From Symbiopectobacterium purcellii_A (lineage in GTDB: Bacteria; Pseudomonadota; Gammaproteobacteria; Enterobacterales; Enterobacteriaceae): a stretch of DNA of 64,000 nucleotides. A program made the translations under genes and the position numbers. The DNA lies in the NCBI RefSeq assembly GCF_052050035.1, contig NZ_CP189882.1:868001-932000 (forward strand). Reading direction: 5' to 3'. The notes below the pieces were generated by a model that was given only the letters and a program-made list of their open reading frames with translations, ran no database searches and was not told the origin of the DNA. Below, piece by piece: positions 21,488 through 31,557 of the stretch. Each line of letters starts with the position of its first letter. Positions within the stretch are counted from its first letter, which is position 1.

Positions 21488-22492
21488 TCTGGAGCGCCGC
21501 TGCCATGTTGCACGCTGCGGTCGGCACCGTGGTCGGTTTTGCTATTGTGCGCGTCATCCTTGGACTGGGGGAATCGGCCAACTTCCCGGCAGCGATGAAA
21601 GTCATCGCCGACTGGCACCCCAAGAAAGAGCGCACGCTGGCTACGGGGATTCTTGGCGTCGCCGTTAACCTTGGCGTGGTGGTCTCTCCCGCCTTGATTC
21701 CGTTTATCGCCATTCATTACGGCTGGCACGGGGCGTTTCTGATTCTTGGCGCGGTGGGCTTTGTCTGGCTTATCCCGTGGTTTTTCCTGTTTGGCAAACC
21801 GCAAGATAAAGCCTCTGCCGAAGAGCTGGCCTGGATCCGTCAGGACAAAGAAGAGCACGTCAGCGTGGAATCCATCAAATGGACGCACCTGCTGCGCTAC
21901 CGTCAACTCTGGGCCTTTGCACTGGGCAAGATGCTGACCGACCACCATCTGGTGGTTCTTCCTGTTCTGGCTGCCAAAATGGCTGAACGAAACCCGTGAT
22001 ATCAATATGGCCGGATTGGGTGTGCCATTGATCATGATCTATCTGTTTGCCATCGGCGGCAGTCTGGGCGCAGGCTGGTTGCCCGGCAAGCTGATGAATA
22101 TGGGATTCAGCGCGGCGAAAGCGCGAAAAACCACCATGTTGATTTGCGCCTGTGCGGTCATCCCGATTTTTGCCGCAACGCAGGTGGAAAGCCTGTGGGT
22201 GGCCGTTGCCCTCGTCGGGTTGGCTGCTGCTGCACACCAGGGCTGGTCTGCAAACCTGCTGACATCAGTGTCCGATCTGTTCCCCAACGCGGCGGTGGGT
22301 TCGGTCGTCGGCATCGGCAGCACCTTTTGCATGATCGGCAGCGTGATCTTCTCCACGGTGATCGGTGCTGTACTCGAAGCATCAGGCAATTATTGGGCGC
22401 TGTTCGCCATCAGTTCTGTGGCCTATCTGGTCGCCTGGGGCGTGATCTACCTGCTGCTGATCCCTACAATGGAACGGGCGAAATTCAAATAA
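21488..22492 (+). pseudogene. MFS transporter (anion:cation symporter type), 5'-truncated and frameshifted
   Basis: About 330 residues of a hexuronate/galactonate-type MFS permease remain. The frame enters directly from the IS3 end, so the first two or so membrane helices and the start are gone. VRVILGLGESANFPAAMKVI is the conserved helix-4 region. One extra base near 21937-21943 shifts the frame: the family sequence continues in the other frame as WWFFLFWLPKWLNETRDINM and joins MAGLGVPLIMIYLFAIGGS. It ends at 22492 and is convergent with a LacI gene that may once have controlled it. Non-functional. Confidence 0.88.
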
Positions 22493-22512
22493 CCGCGTAA
22501 CAAGTGCGATAC

Positions 22513-22544
22513 CGCATCATGAGGGCAAATGCCCTCATGATGCG
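22513..22544. terminator. Bidirectional hairpin between MFS remnant and lacI-type gene
   Basis: A perfect 15-bp inverted repeat, CGCATCATGAGGGCA-AA-TGCCCTCATGATGCG, with TTT on one side. It overlaps the last codons of the LacI-type gene. Confidence 0.75.
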
Positions 22545-23596
22545 TTTAACACGCCCACTGACTGACGCTCGACCATGGCACACGCCAACTCGATACGCCG
22601 GGGGATCGTCACGTTGCCAGCAATAATGTCCTGCAACAGTTCCAGCGCAATAACACCGATTTCCTGCACTGGCAAATGCACGGTAGTCAGCGGCGGCGAT
22701 GCAAATTCGGCCTGTGGCAAATCGTTCATCCCCACCACCGAGATATCCCCTGGCACCTCCAGACCTAAGCGCTGTAACCCGTTAATGGCCCCTAATTCCA
22801 AAGAGTCATTGGCACACAGGATCGCGGTACAGGTACGTTTTTTTTCGCGAAACCACGATACCACCGCCTGCTCAGCCAGTTCGGGAAGCCAATCGGCCAC
22901 GCTGATCACCTGCTGTTCGGAGCAGGGCAGCTGAAAATAACGCATCGACTCCTGCCAGCCCTCATGCCGTTGTTCAATGGTGCGTCGGCCGGGATGGGTC
23001 AAAAACAGGATATCGCGATGCCCATGCGACACCAGATAGTCAGCCGCCATCCGGGTTGCCGAGCGGTTACACGGCATCACGCTGGAGAGTCGCATCAGTG
23101 GATCTTCGCTGTTTACCAGCACCGCAGGTTTTTTCAGGTTTACCACAACGTCTAAAATCGCCGGATCGTCGACGGTGAGTGCCAGCATGCCGCCGATATC
23201 CTCCTGGTTAAGCAGATCGGTCAGCGCCTGTGTGCCCTTGTCGGACAGCGGGTGGGTCACCAAATCCAGTCCCAGCACTTTGGCGCGCTCTTTCAGCCCT
23301 TGCAGCACATACCAACTGAATTGATAACGGTGATAATCCAGCATCGCGACCTGCGAGACGGCCAGCACGATACGGGAGCCCCCCATTTCCACGGCGGGGC
23401 TGTAGCGCACCGCCCGCGCCACTTCCAGTATCTGCGCGCGCAGAGCCTGACTCACCCCTTTTTCACCGCTCAGCGCACGAGACACAGTGCTTAACGACGT
23501 ACCACAGCGCGCGGCGATATCTTCCAGCCGTACACGGCGCGCACCGCCGTCAAGTTTTTCTGTGCCAGCCGAGTCTTTTTCGTGATTGTTTTTCAT
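22535..23596 (-). CDS. LacI/GalR-family transcriptional regulator
   Basis: 353 aa. The N-terminal HTH is VRLEDIAARCGTSLSTVSRALSG (residues ~22-44), followed by a periplasmic-binding-like sensor domain with CANDSLELGAINGLQRLG and ISVVGMNDLPQAEF near the C-terminus. It is longer than usual before the HTH (~21 residues). It faces the broken MFS gene tail-to-tail, so a sugar-acid operon is a plausible old target. The ligand is unknown. Frame intact. Confidence 0.9.
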   Translation of the reverse strand: MKNNHEKDSAGTEKLDGGARRVRLEDIAARCGTSLSTVSRALSGEKGVSQALRAQILEVARAVRYSPAVEMGGSRIVLAVSQVAMLDYHRYQFSWYVLQGLKERAKVLGLDLVTHPLSDKGTQALTDLLNQEDIGGMLALTVDDPAILDVVVNLKKPAVLVNSEDPLMRLSSVMPCNRSATRMAADYLVSHGHRDILFLTHPGRRTIEQRHEGWQESMRYFQLPCSEQQVISVADWLPELAEQAVVSWFREKKRTCTAILCANDSLELGAINGLQRLGLEVPGDISVVGMNDLPQAEFASPPLTTVHLPVQEIGVIALELLQDIIAGNVTIPRRIELACAMVERQSVGVLNAS

Positions 23597-23716
23597 AATC
23601 TTACACAGTCGTCAAGGATTAAGATGCACACTTACTCTACTGTGAAGCCATGAAGCCTGTCAGCGTCTTTCAGATTGATTTGTTAGTCTTTAGCGTGAAT
23701 AAGGAGAAAAATCGCT

Positions 23717-24247
23717 ATGATCGAGACGGAAAGATTGATCCTGCGCCAATGGCGCGATCAATATTACCCCATTTTTGCACAATTGAATGCCGACCCGACG
23801 GTGATGCGTTATTTCCCTGAACTGATGACACAAGAACAAAGCGATGCGCAGGCCGGCCGTATCAGCAGACATATTGCCAACAAGGGCTGGGGCTTCTGGG
23901 CCGCGGAACTGAAATCAAGCGGCGAATTTATCGGCTTTATTGGTTTGCATAAACAGCCAGAGGAGAGCGGAATTCCTCATGCGCCGCTTATCGAAGCGGG
24001 CTGGCGCTTGCAGGCCCAGCATTGGGGAAACGGCTATGCCACGGAAGGGGCAAAACGCGCCATTCGCTATGCCTTTGAAGATCTCGACGCCCCAGAGGTC
24101 TACGCCTATACCCCACTGCAACATATGGCTTCACAGCGCGTGATGATAAAGGCAGGCATGACCAATACCGGTGAAGACTTTACTTATCCCAAAATACCGG
24201 CGGGTCATGCGCTGGAGCGGTTCTGTTTATACAAGATCGCGCGATAG
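23717..24247 (+). CDS. GNAT-family N-acetyltransferase (RimJ/RimL type)
   Basis: 176-aa acetyltransferase starting MIETERLILRQWRDQ after an AAGGAG site. The RimJ/L-type N-terminus is followed by GFIGLHKQPEE and GWRLQAQHWGNGYATEGAKRAIRYAFE, the acetyl-CoA binding region, with the Q/RxxGxG-like loop as HWGNGYA. The substrate could be a protein N-terminus or a small molecule. It ends 5 bp from the convergent parE. Confidence 0.85.
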   Translation: MIETERLILRQWRDQYYPIFAQLNADPTVMRYFPELMTQEQSDAQAGRISRHIANKGWGFWAAELKSSGEFIGFIGLHKQPEESGIPHAPLIEAGWRLQAQHWGNGYATEGAKRAIRYAFEDLDAPEVYAYTPLQHMASQRVMIKAGMTNTGEDFTYPKIPAGHALERFCLYKIAR

Positions 24248-24252
24248 CCGCA

Positions 24253-26148
24253 TCACACCTCAATATCCGCCCGATCGCCCTTCTCTTGCAGCCAGTTGCG
24301 GCGATCTTCCGAGCGTTTCTTCGCCAGCAGCATATCCATCATCGCCAGCGTTTCGGTCACATTATCTTCACTGATGGTGAGCTGCACCAGACGGCGCGTA
24401 TTGGGATCAAGCGTGGTTTCGCGCAGTTGTAGCGGGTTCATCTCTCCCAGCCCTTTAAAGCGCTGAACGTTAGGCATGCCCTTCTTGCGCTTCAGTTGCT
24501 CCAGTACGCCGGCTTTTTCTTCTTCATCCAGCGCGTAGAACACCTCTTTACCCAGATCGATGCGGTAGAGCGGCGGCATGGCGACATACACATGGCCGCC
24601 CGCGACCAACGGGCGGAAATGGCGCACAAATAGCGCACACAACAGCGTGGCGATGTGCAAACCGTCCGAGTCGGCATCCGCCAGAATACAGATCTTACCG
24701 TAGCGCAACTGGCTGAGATCGTCGCTGTCTGGATCCATTCCGATCGCGACAGAGATGTCATGCACTTCCTGCGACGCCAACACTTCATCAGACGAGACTT
24801 CCCACGTATTGAGGATCTTGCCCTTGAGCGGCATGATGGCCTGAAACTCACGCTCACGCGCCTGCTTGGCCGAGCCGCCCGCAGAATCCCCTTCCACCAG
24901 AAACAGTTCGGTTTTATTCAAATCCTGTGAGGTGCAGTCTGCCAGTTTCCCCGGTAACGCCGGGCCGCTGGTCAATTTTTTGCGCACCACTTTTTTAGCC
25001 GCGCGCATGCGGCGTTGGGCGCTGGAAATTGCCAATTCGGCCAGCATTTCAGCCGCTTGCACGTTCTGGTTCAGCCACAGGCTAAACGCATCCTTCACCA
25101 CGCTAGACACAAACGCGGCGCACTGACGTGAAGAAAGGCGCTCTTTGGTCTGCCCGGCAAACTGCGGGTCTTGCATCTTCACCGACAGCACATAGGCACA
25201 GCGTTCCCAGATATCTTCCGCGCTGAGCTTCACGCCGCGCGGCAGAATATTGCGGAATTCGCAAAACTCACGCATGGCATCGAGTAAACCCTGACGCAGG
25301 CCGTTAACGTGCGTCCCGCCTTGCACCGTCGGGATCAGGTTGACGTAACTTTCCGTCAGCAGTTCGCCCCCTTCCGGCAGCCACAGCAGCGCCCAGTCCA
25401 CCGCCTCGGTATCGCCAGCAATAGCGCCGATAAACGGTTTTTCCGGCAGCGTCTGCAGACCGTTAACCGCTTCGCACAGGTAGTCGTTCAGACCATCCTG
25501 ATAGCACCAACGCTGTTCGGTATTGTTGACCTTGTCTTTAAACGTGATTTCCACGCCGGGGCACAGCACCGCTTTAGCTTTCAATAAATGCGTCAGGCGA
25601 GAGACAGAAAAACGCGGGCTGTCAAAAAAGCTGGCATCCGGCCAGAAATGCACACGGGTGCCGGTGTTGCGTCGTCCGCAGGTTCCGCTCACCGTTAGCG
25701 CCTGCACCTTTTCGCCGTTTTCAAAGGCAATATCATAAACCTGCCCATCGCGGCGCACGGTCACTTCCACGCGTGAAGATAACGCGTTCACCACCGAGAT
25801 GCCCACGCCGTGCAAACCGCCGGAGAACTGGTAGTTCTTGTTGGAGAATTTCCCGCCAGCGTGCAGGCGACACAGAATCAGCTCAACAGCAGGCACCCCT
25901 TCTTCCGGGTGGATATCCACGGGCATGCCACGGCCATCGTCAATCACTTCAAGTGACTGATCTTCATGCAGGATCACGTCGACACGGCGCGCATGGCCCG
26001 CCAGCGCTTCATCGACGCTGTTATCAATCACTTCCTGCCCCAAATGGTTAGGGCGAGTGGTATCGGTGTACATCCCCGGACGGCGGCGCACCGGTTCTAA
26101 GCCGCTGAGCACCTCAATGGCGTCAGCGTTATAACTTGATTGACTCAT
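24253..26148 (-). CDS. parE: DNA topoisomerase IV subunit B
   Basis: 631-aa ATPase subunit of topoisomerase IV, which decatenates daughter chromosomes with ParC. The GHKL ATPase motifs EVIDNSVDEALAG, VIDDGRGMPVDIH and GGLHGVGISVVNAL are visible. The TOPRIM core carries LFLVEGDSAGGSAKQ and DADSDGLHIATLL. Full length. It is the last gene of the nudF-yqiB-cpdA-yqiA-parE cluster, 117 bp after yqiA. Confidence 0.97.
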   Translation of the reverse strand: MSQSSYNADAIEVLSGLEPVRRRPGMYTDTTRPNHLGQEVIDNSVDEALAGHARRVDVILHEDQSLEVIDDGRGMPVDIHPEEGVPAVELILCRLHAGGKFSNKNYQFSGGLHGVGISVVNALSSRVEVTVRRDGQVYDIAFENGEKVQALTVSGTCGRRNTGTRVHFWPDASFFDSPRFSVSRLTHLLKAKAVLCPGVEITFKDKVNNTEQRWCYQDGLNDYLCEAVNGLQTLPEKPFIGAIAGDTEAVDWALLWLPEGGELLTESYVNLIPTVQGGTHVNGLRQGLLDAMREFCEFRNILPRGVKLSAEDIWERCAYVLSVKMQDPQFAGQTKERLSSRQCAAFVSSVVKDAFSLWLNQNVQAAEMLAELAISSAQRRMRAAKKVVRKKLTSGPALPGKLADCTSQDLNKTELFLVEGDSAGGSAKQAREREFQAIMPLKGKILNTWEVSSDEVLASQEVHDISVAIGMDPDSDDLSQLRYGKICILADADSDGLHIATLLCALFVRHFRPLVAGGHVYVAMPPLYRIDLGKEVFYALDEEEKAGVLEQLKRKKGMPNVQRFKGLGEMNPLQLRETTLDPNTRRLVQLTISEDNVTETLAMMDMLLAKKRSEDRRNWLQEKGDRADIEV

Positions 26149-26265
26149 ATTCGCGTTAGTCGTTGTTTAAATGTGTAAAACGGAATGGCGCTGAGAGGAT
26201 ACACTGTCCGCGGACGGCGCGTTGTCGTTGCCCGTGTCAGTAAGGACAGTGCAGTACAGAACGGA

Positions 26266-26847
26266 TCAATCGTCGCTCAATCCCAGGAAACGCACAATAG
26301 GGTCAAAATGGTGTTCAAACCCAACAAAACTGTGGTTCCCGCCCGATTCCACCGTCTGGCGACACGCCGTGTAATACGCCACAGCCTGCCGATAATCCAG
26401 CACTTCATCCCCTGTCTGGAGCAGACACCACAGTAAATCCGGCGCCTCGAGTGATTCAATCTGCATCACTTTCAGGTCGTAAATATGCCGAGACTCTAGC
26501 ACATATTCTTCACCTGTATAGGGGTTACGATATTCGCCGAGATGTCCCAGCAACAGTTCGAAGGGTTTCACCGCCGGATTGACGACGACGGCGGGCAAGG
26601 TAAAGCATTGCGACAGCCATGTGGCATAATAGCCGCCCAGCGATGAGCCCACCAAGCCGATCGGATGCCCCGCGCGCTCCATCACCAGCGACTCCAACAG
26701 TTCGGCCGCCTCCGCCGGATAAGGCGGCAGTTGCGGCACCAGCATCTCTATCTGGGGGTGATGCTGCGCCAACCATGCGGCCAGCGCCGTCGCTTTGGCC
26801 GATTTCGGCGTGCTGTTGAATCCGTGAAGGTAGAGTAGCGTAGGCAT
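26266..26847 (-). CDS. yqiA: YqiA esterase (alpha/beta hydrolase)
   Basis: 193-aa carboxylesterase with starting sequence MPTLLYLHGFNSTPKSAKA. The nucleophile elbow is GSSLGGYYA, an Asp is in LLQTGDEVLDY, and the catalytic His is in GGNHSFVGFE. Its ATG overlaps the cpdA stop by one base (TAATG), indicating translational coupling. The physiological substrate is not known. Confidence 0.94.
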   Translation of the reverse strand: MPTLLYLHGFNSTPKSAKATALAAWLAQHHPQIEMLVPQLPPYPAEAAELLESLVMERAGHPIGLVGSSLGGYYATWLSQCFTLPAVVVNPAVKPFELLLGHLGEYRNPYTGEEYVLESRHIYDLKVMQIESLEAPDLLWCLLQTGDEVLDYRQAVAYYTACRQTVESGGNHSFVGFEHHFDPIVRFLGLSDD

Positions 26848-27674
26848 TAATAGCCGTCCGAATCCATATCAGGCAAAAATTCACTGCCGTTCAGGCGGTA
26901 AACGCGCGTCTCCAGCGAACCGTCCGATAACAGATCCAAATAACGCCAGCCGGGCCCGACATCGTCAATGGTAAAATTGGTGCAGTGCGGTTTGAACTGC
27001 ACACAGGTGGAAGGCGTCGCCATCAGTCTGCGTCCGTTCCAGTCAAGATCCAGCTCCTGATGAATATGTCCACACAGCACATTTTTCACCTGCGAATAAC
27101 GCGCCAGCACCGCGTCCAGATGGTGCGCGTTACTCAGGCTGTGCTGATCGAGCCAGGTACAACCTGAAGCCAGCGGATGGTGATGTAACAGCAACAGCGT
27201 ATGACGCTCTGGAAAACGTAGCAGGCTGCGCTCCAGCCATTCGAGCTGATATTCACTCAACTCACCGTGGGGCACGCCAAATACCTGGCTGTCTAACAAA
27301 ATAATCTGCCAGGCATCGCCCAACAGCACGTGCTTGGAAGGCGCAATGCCAGCCTGTGCCAGCACATCCACCATCGCAGGCTGGAAATCATGGTTTCCCG
27401 GCAGCCACACGCAAGGCGCGGGTAACTGCGCAATGCCGCGCGTGAAGTGATGGTAGGCCTCCTGCGAATGGTCCTGAGCAAGATCTCCCGTTGCCACAAT
27501 AAGGTCAACATCCTGCCCCTGCGCCTGAATAGCAGACAGCACGGCATGGTAACTACGGTATGTGTTCACGCCGAGCAGTGTCTCGTGCTCGCCAGCAAAC
27601 AAGTGGGTATCGGTTATTTGTAAAATCCTGATTCTGGCCCCACTCGCCACAGGAACTTTCAGCAGACTTTCCAA
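26847..27674 (-). CDS. cpdA: 3',5'-cyclic-AMP phosphodiesterase CpdA
   Basis: 275-aa class III cAMP phosphodiesterase of the calcineurin-like fold. The metal-binding blocks appear in order: QITDTHLF, VATGDLAQD, LPGNHDF, LLHHHPL and LCGHIHQE. It lowers cAMP and so tunes CRP regulation. It lies between yqiB (16-bp gap) and yqiA (1-base overlap). Confidence 0.96.
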   Translation of the reverse strand: MESLLKVPVASGARIRILQITDTHLFAGEHETLLGVNTYRSYHAVLSAIQAQGQDVDLIVATGDLAQDHSQEAYHHFTRGIAQLPAPCVWLPGNHDFQPAMVDVLAQAGIAPSKHVLLGDAWQIILLDSQVFGVPHGELSEYQLEWLERSLLRFPERHTLLLLHHHPLASGCTWLDQHSLSNAHHLDAVLARYSQVKNVLCGHIHQELDLDWNGRRLMATPSTCVQFKPHCTNFTIDDVGPGWRYLDLLSDGSLETRVYRLNGSEFLPDMDSDGY

Positions 27675-27690
27675 AAAATAGTATCCTTGG

Positions 27691-28143
27691 TTACTGAAAT
27701 CTGTCTAACAAACTGGAATAGGAATTTAACGGTGCCGATGTAAAACCATACGCCAGGCAGTACCTTAGCCAATCAGCAAGAAACTGATTAATTTGATGCT
27801 TTTCATCACGTTGATGTAATTTTTTATTCGGGTAATCATAACGTGCTTTAAAACGGTAGATCTGCTGACTGGCACACACTTCCGCAACCAGCGCGTCGTG
27901 GTAAAGCCGCACGCTCAACGTTGGCAGGCTCCAATAGCTGACGGCAGGCGCAATCTGCTGGATTTCAACCAATGAGGTATAACGCGTGGATTCCACTATC
28001 GTTAAGCGATAGCTTGCATTATTTACATGATAAACCGCACTTTCTCCGACTTCATCCTTTCGCGGCAATAAACGGCGTAATTGTGCGAAATTCATTTCGC
28101 ACAGCCGCATCATGGCCGGAAAATCCGGGGTGTAGCGTTTCAT
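27691..28143 (-). CDS. yqiB: YqiB (DUF1249 protein)
   Basis: 150-aa conserved protein starting MKRYTPDFPAMMRLCEMNFA with no membrane segment. It has the family sequence LSVRLYHDALVAEVCASQ and a C-terminal LADWLRYCLAYG. It is the second gene of the nudF operon, 4 bp after nudF. No firmly established function. Confidence 0.93.
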   Translation of the reverse strand: MKRYTPDFPAMMRLCEMNFAQLRRLLPRKDEVGESAVYHVNNASYRLTIVESTRYTSLVEIQQIAPAVSYWSLPTLSVRLYHDALVAEVCASQQIYRFKARYDYPNKKLHQRDEKHQINQFLADWLRYCLAYGFTSAPLNSYSSLLDRFQ

Positions 28144-28147
28144 CAGC

Positions 28148-28780
28148 TTACTCCGTCCACGCCTGTCTCAATTGCGTATGGTGCAACGCCAACCATTGCA
28201 GCGCAATGACAGATGCCGCGTTATCAATAATTCCACTTTCCACCCAGGCATAGCTCTGTTCGCGGCTGACAACATGCACCCGAATGTCTTCATTCTCTTC
28301 GGCTAGACCGTGAATGCCCTGTGCGGCACGGGCATCCACTTCGCCCACCATTACCGCCAGACGCTCACTGGTGCCTCCCGGGCTCGCCAGATAGTTGATA
28401 ATCGGTTTACAGCGCCCGACGTTAAGACCGGCTTCCTCCTGCGCTTCCCGTCGCGCCACCGCTTCCAGAGACTCACCCGGCTCAATCATGCCCGCCACCA
28501 GTTCAAACAGCCACGGACTCGGGCTGGTGTCATAAGCGGCAATGCGGATCTGTTCAATCAGCACCACCTCGTCCCGTACCGGATCGTAGGGCAGCAACAC
28601 AACTGCATGACCACGCTCCAAAATTTCCCTGCTGACTTCGCCGCTCATCTCACCGTTAAACAACCGATGACGAAAACGGTAGCGCTCCAGCGAAAAAAAA
28701 CCCTCGTACAGCGACTCTCGTGCAATAATTTCTACATCGTCTTTATGGAAAGTCGCCGGATGGGACACAGACACAGCCAT
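28148..28780 (-). CDS. nudF: ADP-ribose diphosphatase NudF
   Basis: 210-aa Nudix hydrolase converting ADP-ribose to AMP and ribose 5-phosphate. The Nudix box is GMIEPGESLEAVARREAQEE followed by AGL. It is the first gene of the operon and is divergent from tolC. Confidence 0.96.
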   Translation of the reverse strand: MAVSVSHPATFHKDDVEIIARESLYEGFFSLERYRFRHRLFNGEMSGEVSREILERGHAVVLLPYDPVRDEVVLIEQIRIAAYDTSPSPWLFELVAGMIEPGESLEAVARREAQEEAGLNVGRCKPIINYLASPGGTSERLAVMVGEVDARAAQGIHGLAEENEDIRVHVVSREQSYAWVESGIIDNAASVIALQWLALHHTQLRQAWTE

Positions 28781-28876
28781 ACCTTAACTCCTTGCGAGCA
28801 ACAGCAGGTACCTGGACGTGTCTCATGTATCAAGATGGACATCATACTTGCGATGCTTTGTGATAAATTGGATTAA

Positions 28877-29077
28877 TATACCCTAAATAATTCGAGTTGC
28901 ATGAAGGCGGCAAGGGAGTGACAAATTTGTCTGGAACAAATTTGAACAGCGCTTGCGCTGGCCCGTAGGGTGAATCTCAGGGATGAGATTCATTAATCCC
29001 GATGCGCTTACTCAGGTAAGTGATTCGGGTGAACGCGCGCAGCCAACACACAGGCAACTTGAAGTATGACGGGTATA
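28877..29077. repeat. Dispersed ~0.2 kb palindrome-ended enterobacterial repeat, copy 1
   Basis: Starts TATACCCTAAATAATTCGAG and ends with its imperfect inverse (...CTTGAAGTATGACGGGTATA). No ORF. This type of intergenic repeat is common in Serratia, Pectobacterium and Dickeya genomes. A second, interrupted copy is at 54361. It lies in the nudF-tolC intergenic region. Confidence 0.8.
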
Positions 29078-29266
29078 GAACACCTATTTGACCAAACGTT
29101 AGGGTCTGAGAGCAAATTAAACCCTCTAATGGGGTCTGTCAGGGGGAAGATGGCACGTTCAGCCAACTTATCCTATTGGCACATTCTGATAGAATCTGCC
29201 GGATTCGTTTTTTGACAACGCTATCTCCGCTACATCGTTGCCTTAGCTGCACAACAAGGAATGCAC

Positions 29267-30646
29267 ATGAAGAAATTGCTCCCTCTTCTTATTGGTCTAA
29301 GCCTGAGCGGCTTTAGCGCCGTGGGTCACGCGGAAAATCTGTTACAGGTCTATCAACAAGCAAAAACCACCAACCCGGATTTGCGCAGCTCGGCAGCCAC
29401 CCGTGATGCGGCTTTCGAGAAAATCAACGAGGCGCGCAGCCCCCTGTTGCCACAACTCGGACTCGGTGCTGACTACGGTTACACCAACAACTTTCGCGGC
29501 TCTCAAGACGGCGTCAACAGCAATGCTACCAGCGGTTCCTTGCAGTTGACCCAGACCTTGTTTGATATGTCGAAATGGCGCGCCCTAACGCTGCAAGAAA
29601 AGCAGGCGGGCATTCAAGATGTGACCTACCAGACGGCCCAACAGTCGTTGATTCTGGATACGGCTACCGCTTATTTTAACGTGCTGCGCGCCATTGATGC
29701 GCTCTCCTACGTTAACGCCCAGAAACAGGCCATTTACCGCCAGCTCGATCAAACCACCCAGCGCTTTAATGTCGGCTTGGTGGCTATCACTGACGTACAA
29801 AACGCCCGTGCCCAATACGACAGCGTATTGGCCAACGAAGTGTCTGCGCGCAACACGTTGGATAACGCGCTGGAAAATCTGCGTCAGGTCAGCGGCAACT
29901 TCTACCCGCAACTGGCAGAGTTGAACATCACCCGTTTCTCTACTGAGAAACCGGGAGCGATCGCCACCTTACTGAAAGATGCGGAAAGCCATAACCTGAG
30001 CCTGTTGTCCGCGCGACTCAGCCAGGATCTGGCGCGTGAGCAGATCCGCTCAGCGGAAACCGGCCATATGCCAACGTTGGATCTGACGGCTTCCTCCGGT
30101 GTCAGCAATACGCGCAATTCTGGTGCAAATAAGACAGCGGCAGAGGTCGATGCAGGCCAAAACAAAATCGGCCTGTCATTAACCGTGCCGCTCTACAGTG
30201 GTGGTGACACCAGTTCACGCGTGAAACAGGCGCAACACAGCTTCGTCAGTTCCAGCGAGCTACTGGAAAGCGCACACCGTTCCGTGGTGCAGACCGTGCG
30301 TTCCTCGTTTAACAATATTTCTGCCTCGATCAGCAGCATCAACGCTTATAAGCAGGCCGAAGTATCAGCGCAAAGCTCTCTGGATGCGATGGAAGCGGGC
30401 TATCAGGTCGGTACACGTACCATTGTCGACGTGTTGGATGCCACCACCACGTTGTTTAACGCCAAGCAGCAGCTGTCTAACGCGCGTTACGACTACCTGA
30501 TCAACCAGTTGAACATCAAGTCAGCGTTGGGCACCTTGAATGAAAACGACTTGCAGGCGCTGAACGGCACGTTAGGCCAGGACGTTTCCACGTCACCGGT
30601 CTTTACTGACAACAGCGCGCCGGAGCCGAAAGCACCGCGCAGCTAA
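29267..30646 (+). CDS. tolC: Outer membrane efflux channel TolC
   Basis: 459-aa trimeric outer-membrane exit duct used by AcrAB-type pumps and type I secretion. The signal peptide MKKLLPLLIGLSLSGFSAVGHA is followed by mature ENLLQVYQQA. Both internal repeats are present (EKINEARSPLLPQLGLGADY and SAQSSLDAMEAGYQVGTRTI). AAGGA touches the first ATG at 29261, so the second ATG with 7-nt spacing is preferred. The tail after STLGQD-like sequence is ~30 residues shorter than in E. coli, in a region known to be dispensable. Confidence 0.95.
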   Translation: MKKLLPLLIGLSLSGFSAVGHAENLLQVYQQAKTTNPDLRSSAATRDAAFEKINEARSPLLPQLGLGADYGYTNNFRGSQDGVNSNATSGSLQLTQTLFDMSKWRALTLQEKQAGIQDVTYQTAQQSLILDTATAYFNVLRAIDALSYVNAQKQAIYRQLDQTTQRFNVGLVAITDVQNARAQYDSVLANEVSARNTLDNALENLRQVSGNFYPQLAELNITRFSTEKPGAIATLLKDAESHNLSLLSARLSQDLAREQIRSAETGHMPTLDLTASSGVSNTRNSGANKTAAEVDAGQNKIGLSLTVPLYSGGDTSSRVKQAQHSFVSSSELLESAHRSVVQTVRSSFNNISASISSINAYKQAEVSAQSSLDAMEAGYQVGTRTIVDVLDATTTLFNAKQQLSNARYDYLINQLNIKSALGTLNENDLQALNGTLGQDVSTSPVFTDNSAPEPKAPRS

Positions 30647-30678
30647 TGACGTCGTCCCCGTCAGGCAGTTAATGACCT

Positions 30679-30706
30679 TAAGGAGATACCCAGCGTATCT
30701 CCTTTT
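30679..30706 (+). terminator. Terminator after tolC
   Basis: Stem AAGGAGATAC/GTATCTCCTT with a short loop, then TTT. Confidence 0.8.
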
Positions 30707-30877
30707 TGTTTGGCTCTGATTTATTCCAAGCCGTCCAGGCACGCAATAAAATGTATAGCAACGTAAAGAGCAGGCGTTCTGACAGGCGTAATGCTTTAAA
30801 TTCAGCCAGCCATCCCCTATGCTAATGCACACTTGGCATACCTTTGGCATTGACGCATTACCCTCTGGGATAATCAC

Positions 30878-31546
30878 ATGAAACGTACAGAAAACATACA
30901 GAAGGACGCTTTCCGAAAAGGGTGGCGCACTTATAGTCTGGCACCGGTCGCACTGGCGATCAGCGCCGCGTTTATTCTGGCCGGTTGCGAGCAGACTGAC
31001 GAAACCGTGTCGATGTATCAAAATGCGGATGACTGCTCAGCAGCGAACCCATCCATGAGCGCGCAGTGCACTACGGCGTACAATAACGCGCTAAAAGAAG
31101 CCGAAAAAACTGCACCGAAATATGCCAGCAAAGAAGACTGCGTCGCAGAATTTGGCGAAGCGCAATGTACGCCAGTCCCTGCGCAGGCAGGCACCGCCGC
31201 TCAGCCAACACAAACCAGCAGTTCCTGGATGCCGCTGATGGCCGGTTACATGATGGGCCGTATGATGAGCGGTGGCGCAGGCTTTGCCCAGCAGCCGCTG
31301 TTCTCCTCCCGCTCTCCGGCAAGCCCGGCTAACGGCCAGTTCGTTGACGCCAGCGGTAAAAGCTACGGGGCTGCCACCTCCGGTCGTAGCGTCACGGTTC
31401 CCAAAACAGCGCTGGCTCCTAAACCCGCCACCACTAACACCATCACCCGCGGTGGTTTTGGCGAAAGTGTCGCCAAGCAGACCACGATGCAACGTAGCAG
31501 CGCCAGCACCGGTTCCAGCTCCTCTGCTCGCAGTATGGGCGGCTAA
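30878..31546 (+). CDS. ygiB: YgiB (DUF1190 lipoprotein)
   Basis: 222 aa. After a basic N-terminus, SLAPVALAISAAFILAGCEQ forms a signal with lipobox LAGC. The Cys-containing central part (MYQNADDCSAANPSMSAQC) and a Ser/Gly-rich tail follow. It lies 11 bp upstream of ygiC, the usual pair after tolC. Function unproven; probably envelope-linked. Confidence 0.93.
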   Translation: MKRTENIQKDAFRKGWRTYSLAPVALAISAAFILAGCEQTDETVSMYQNADDCSAANPSMSAQCTTAYNNALKEAEKTAPKYASKEDCVAEFGEAQCTPVPAQAGTAAQPTQTSSSWMPLMAGYMMGRMMSGGAGFAQQPLFSSRSPASPANGQFVDASGKSYGAATSGRSVTVPKTALAPKPATTNTITRGGFGESVAKQTTMQRSSASTGSSSSARSMGG

Positions 31547-31557
31547 GGGACATAAGC